This document shows positions 4,936 to 5,725 of a stretch of 5,725 nucleotides of DNA, piece by piece. The notes under the pieces were generated by a model, which was given only the letters and a program-made list of their open reading frames with translations, did no database searches and was not told the origin of the DNA. The stretch is from contig JABMMT010000331.1 of NCBI GenBank assembly GCA_013205155.1, positions 1 through 5,725 of the forward strand. Direction: 5' to 3'. A program made the position numbers and the translations under genes. The DNA is from Betaproteobacteria bacterium. GTDB lineage: Bacteria > Pseudomonadota > Gammaproteobacteria > Burkholderiales > Burkholderiaceae. Position 1 is the first letter of the stretch. Each line of letters begins with the position of its first letter.

Positions 4936-5725
4936 TTAGTCAGAATCTTTTTTAATCTGCACTACTTTGAAATGTATCGTCGCCCAAATTAATAAGAGTA
5001 CGGGCGCTCCAATAATGGCAGTGCCATAGAAGAATGCTGGATAACCAAATGAGTCCACAAAGACGCCTGAAAAGCCCGCCAACCATTTGGGAAGTAACAA
5101 CATCATCGAGCTAAATAAAGCATATTGCGTGGCTGAATAACGAATATTGGTTAGTGCTGACAAGAAGGCTATGAAGGCTGCGCTGGCAATGCCAGAACTC
5201 AGATTATCTGCTGAGATAACCCAAATTAAGCCTTGCAAATCATGCCCTTGGGTTGCCAACCATGCAAACAGTACATTACTGAGGGCTGACAGTACTGCCC
5301 CTAAAAATAAAATTCGTAGGACCCCAAATCGTAGCGTTAAGACGCCGCCTATAAAAGCACCGACTAAAGTCATGATGACACCAAACACTTTACTAACTGC
5401 TGCAACTTCATCTTTGGTGTAACCCATATCTACATAAAAGGGGTTGGCCATAATGCCCATCACGACATCACTAATGCGATAGATCGCAATCAAAGACAAA
5501 ATCAAAATAGCATGCCAATGATAGCGATGGATAAATTCGGCAAAAGGTTCAATCAAAGTTTGGTGAAGCCAAGCTTTGGCATTACGTGCTTTGGGAAGAT
5601 CAACACGAGCAGGCTCCTTACTCAGCAAAGTAGTCAGAACTCCAACACCAATAGAGGCTGCCATGCAAAGATACGCAAACTGCCAAGCGCCTGGATCATA
5701 GGTCCCCGAACCAGCTTCAGCACGA
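4936..5725 (-). CDS. ampG: AmpG-type muropeptide permease (MFS), 3' part only
   Basis: AmpG is an inner-membrane transporter of the major facilitator superfamily that imports GlcNAc-1,6-anhydro-MurNAc (peptides) for cell-wall recycling and, where present, AmpR/AmpC signalling. The visible frame runs from the right edge to the stop and encodes 262 residues, roughly the C-terminal half of a protein of about 400-500. It begins in a membrane segment (GAWQFAYL and following), then has the basic cytoplasmic linker between the two MFS halves. About six hydrophobic segments follow, with the AmpG-like stretches YRISDVVMGIM, FYVDMGYTKDEV and KVFGVIMTLVGAFIGG. An internal ATG at 5662-5664 is not the true start, since the frame stays open upstream to the window edge. 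The short tail after the last helix is charged (KKDSD). Another MFS permease is possible but less likely. Confidence 0.85.
   Translation of the reverse strand, partial: RAEAGSGTYDPGAWQFAYLCMAASIGVGVLTTLLSKEPARVDLPKARNAKAWLHQTLIEPFAEFIHRYHWHAILILSLIAIYRISDVVMGIMANPFYVDMGYTKDEVAAVSKVFGVIMTLVGAFIGGVLTLRFGVLRILFLGAVLSALSNVLFAWLATQGHDLQGLIWVISADNLSSGIASAAFIAFLSALTNIRYSATQYALFSSMMLLLPKWLAGFSGVFVDSFGYPAFFYGTAIIGAPVLLLIWATIHFKVVQIKKDSD

Noticed and set aside
4931..4953. TAATATTA palindrome and T6 run between xth and ampG as a terminator
   Set aside because: No GC-containing stem precedes the T-run, and the T-run lies in the ampG coding end; I see no supportable terminator at this 9-bp convergent junction.
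5662..5664. ATG as the start of the permease gene
   Set aside because: The frame is open upstream to the window edge with AmpG-like membrane sequence, and the protein would lack the first half of the transporter; it is an internal methionine of a gene cut by the window.

Overview
This is a compact stretch of core-metabolism chromosome from a beta-proteobacterium. The protein styles, the moderate GC content and the gene neighbourhood point to Burkholderiales, most likely Polynucleobacter or a close relative; this is inferred from sequence character, not a database match. No mobile element, CRISPR array, tRNA or rRNA was seen.

Left part (1-1543), minus strand: a complete metK (S-adenosylmethionine synthetase) lies between two apparent riboswitches. 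Its own leader (about 1411-1459) can fold into an H-type pseudoknot resembling the SAM-II class, so the enzyme is probably repressed by its product. Downstream of metK, at the window edge (about 7-106), is a sequence with the layout of the S-adenosylhomocysteine (SAH) riboswitch. It must drive a minus-strand gene just outside the window, most likely ahcY (SAH hydrolase). Together they look like an activated-methyl-cycle unit with separate sensors for SAM and SAH.

Middle (1544-3472), plus strand: an LpxL/HtrB-type acyltransferase gene diverges from metK and is followed after 128-146 bp by dapF (diaminopimelate epimerase), so both serve the cell envelope (lipid A, and meso-DAP/lysine). The gap before dapF holds a possible 39-codon ORF and an 8-bp inverted repeat. 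dapF converges on pyrE, and a perfect 10-bp-stem hairpin covers both stop codons.

Right part (3467-5725): pyrE (orotate phosphoribosyltransferase, minus) and xth (exonuclease III family, plus) diverge with only 8 bp between their start codons, and those 8 bp carry a Shine-Dalgarno-like sequence on each strand. xth converges, 9 bp apart, on the 3' half of an ampG-type muropeptide permease gene that runs off the right edge.

All protein genes are familiar housekeeping families with intact key motifs. The interesting content is regulatory: the paired SAM/SAH sensors, the very tight divergent and convergent junctions, and unusual translation starts.
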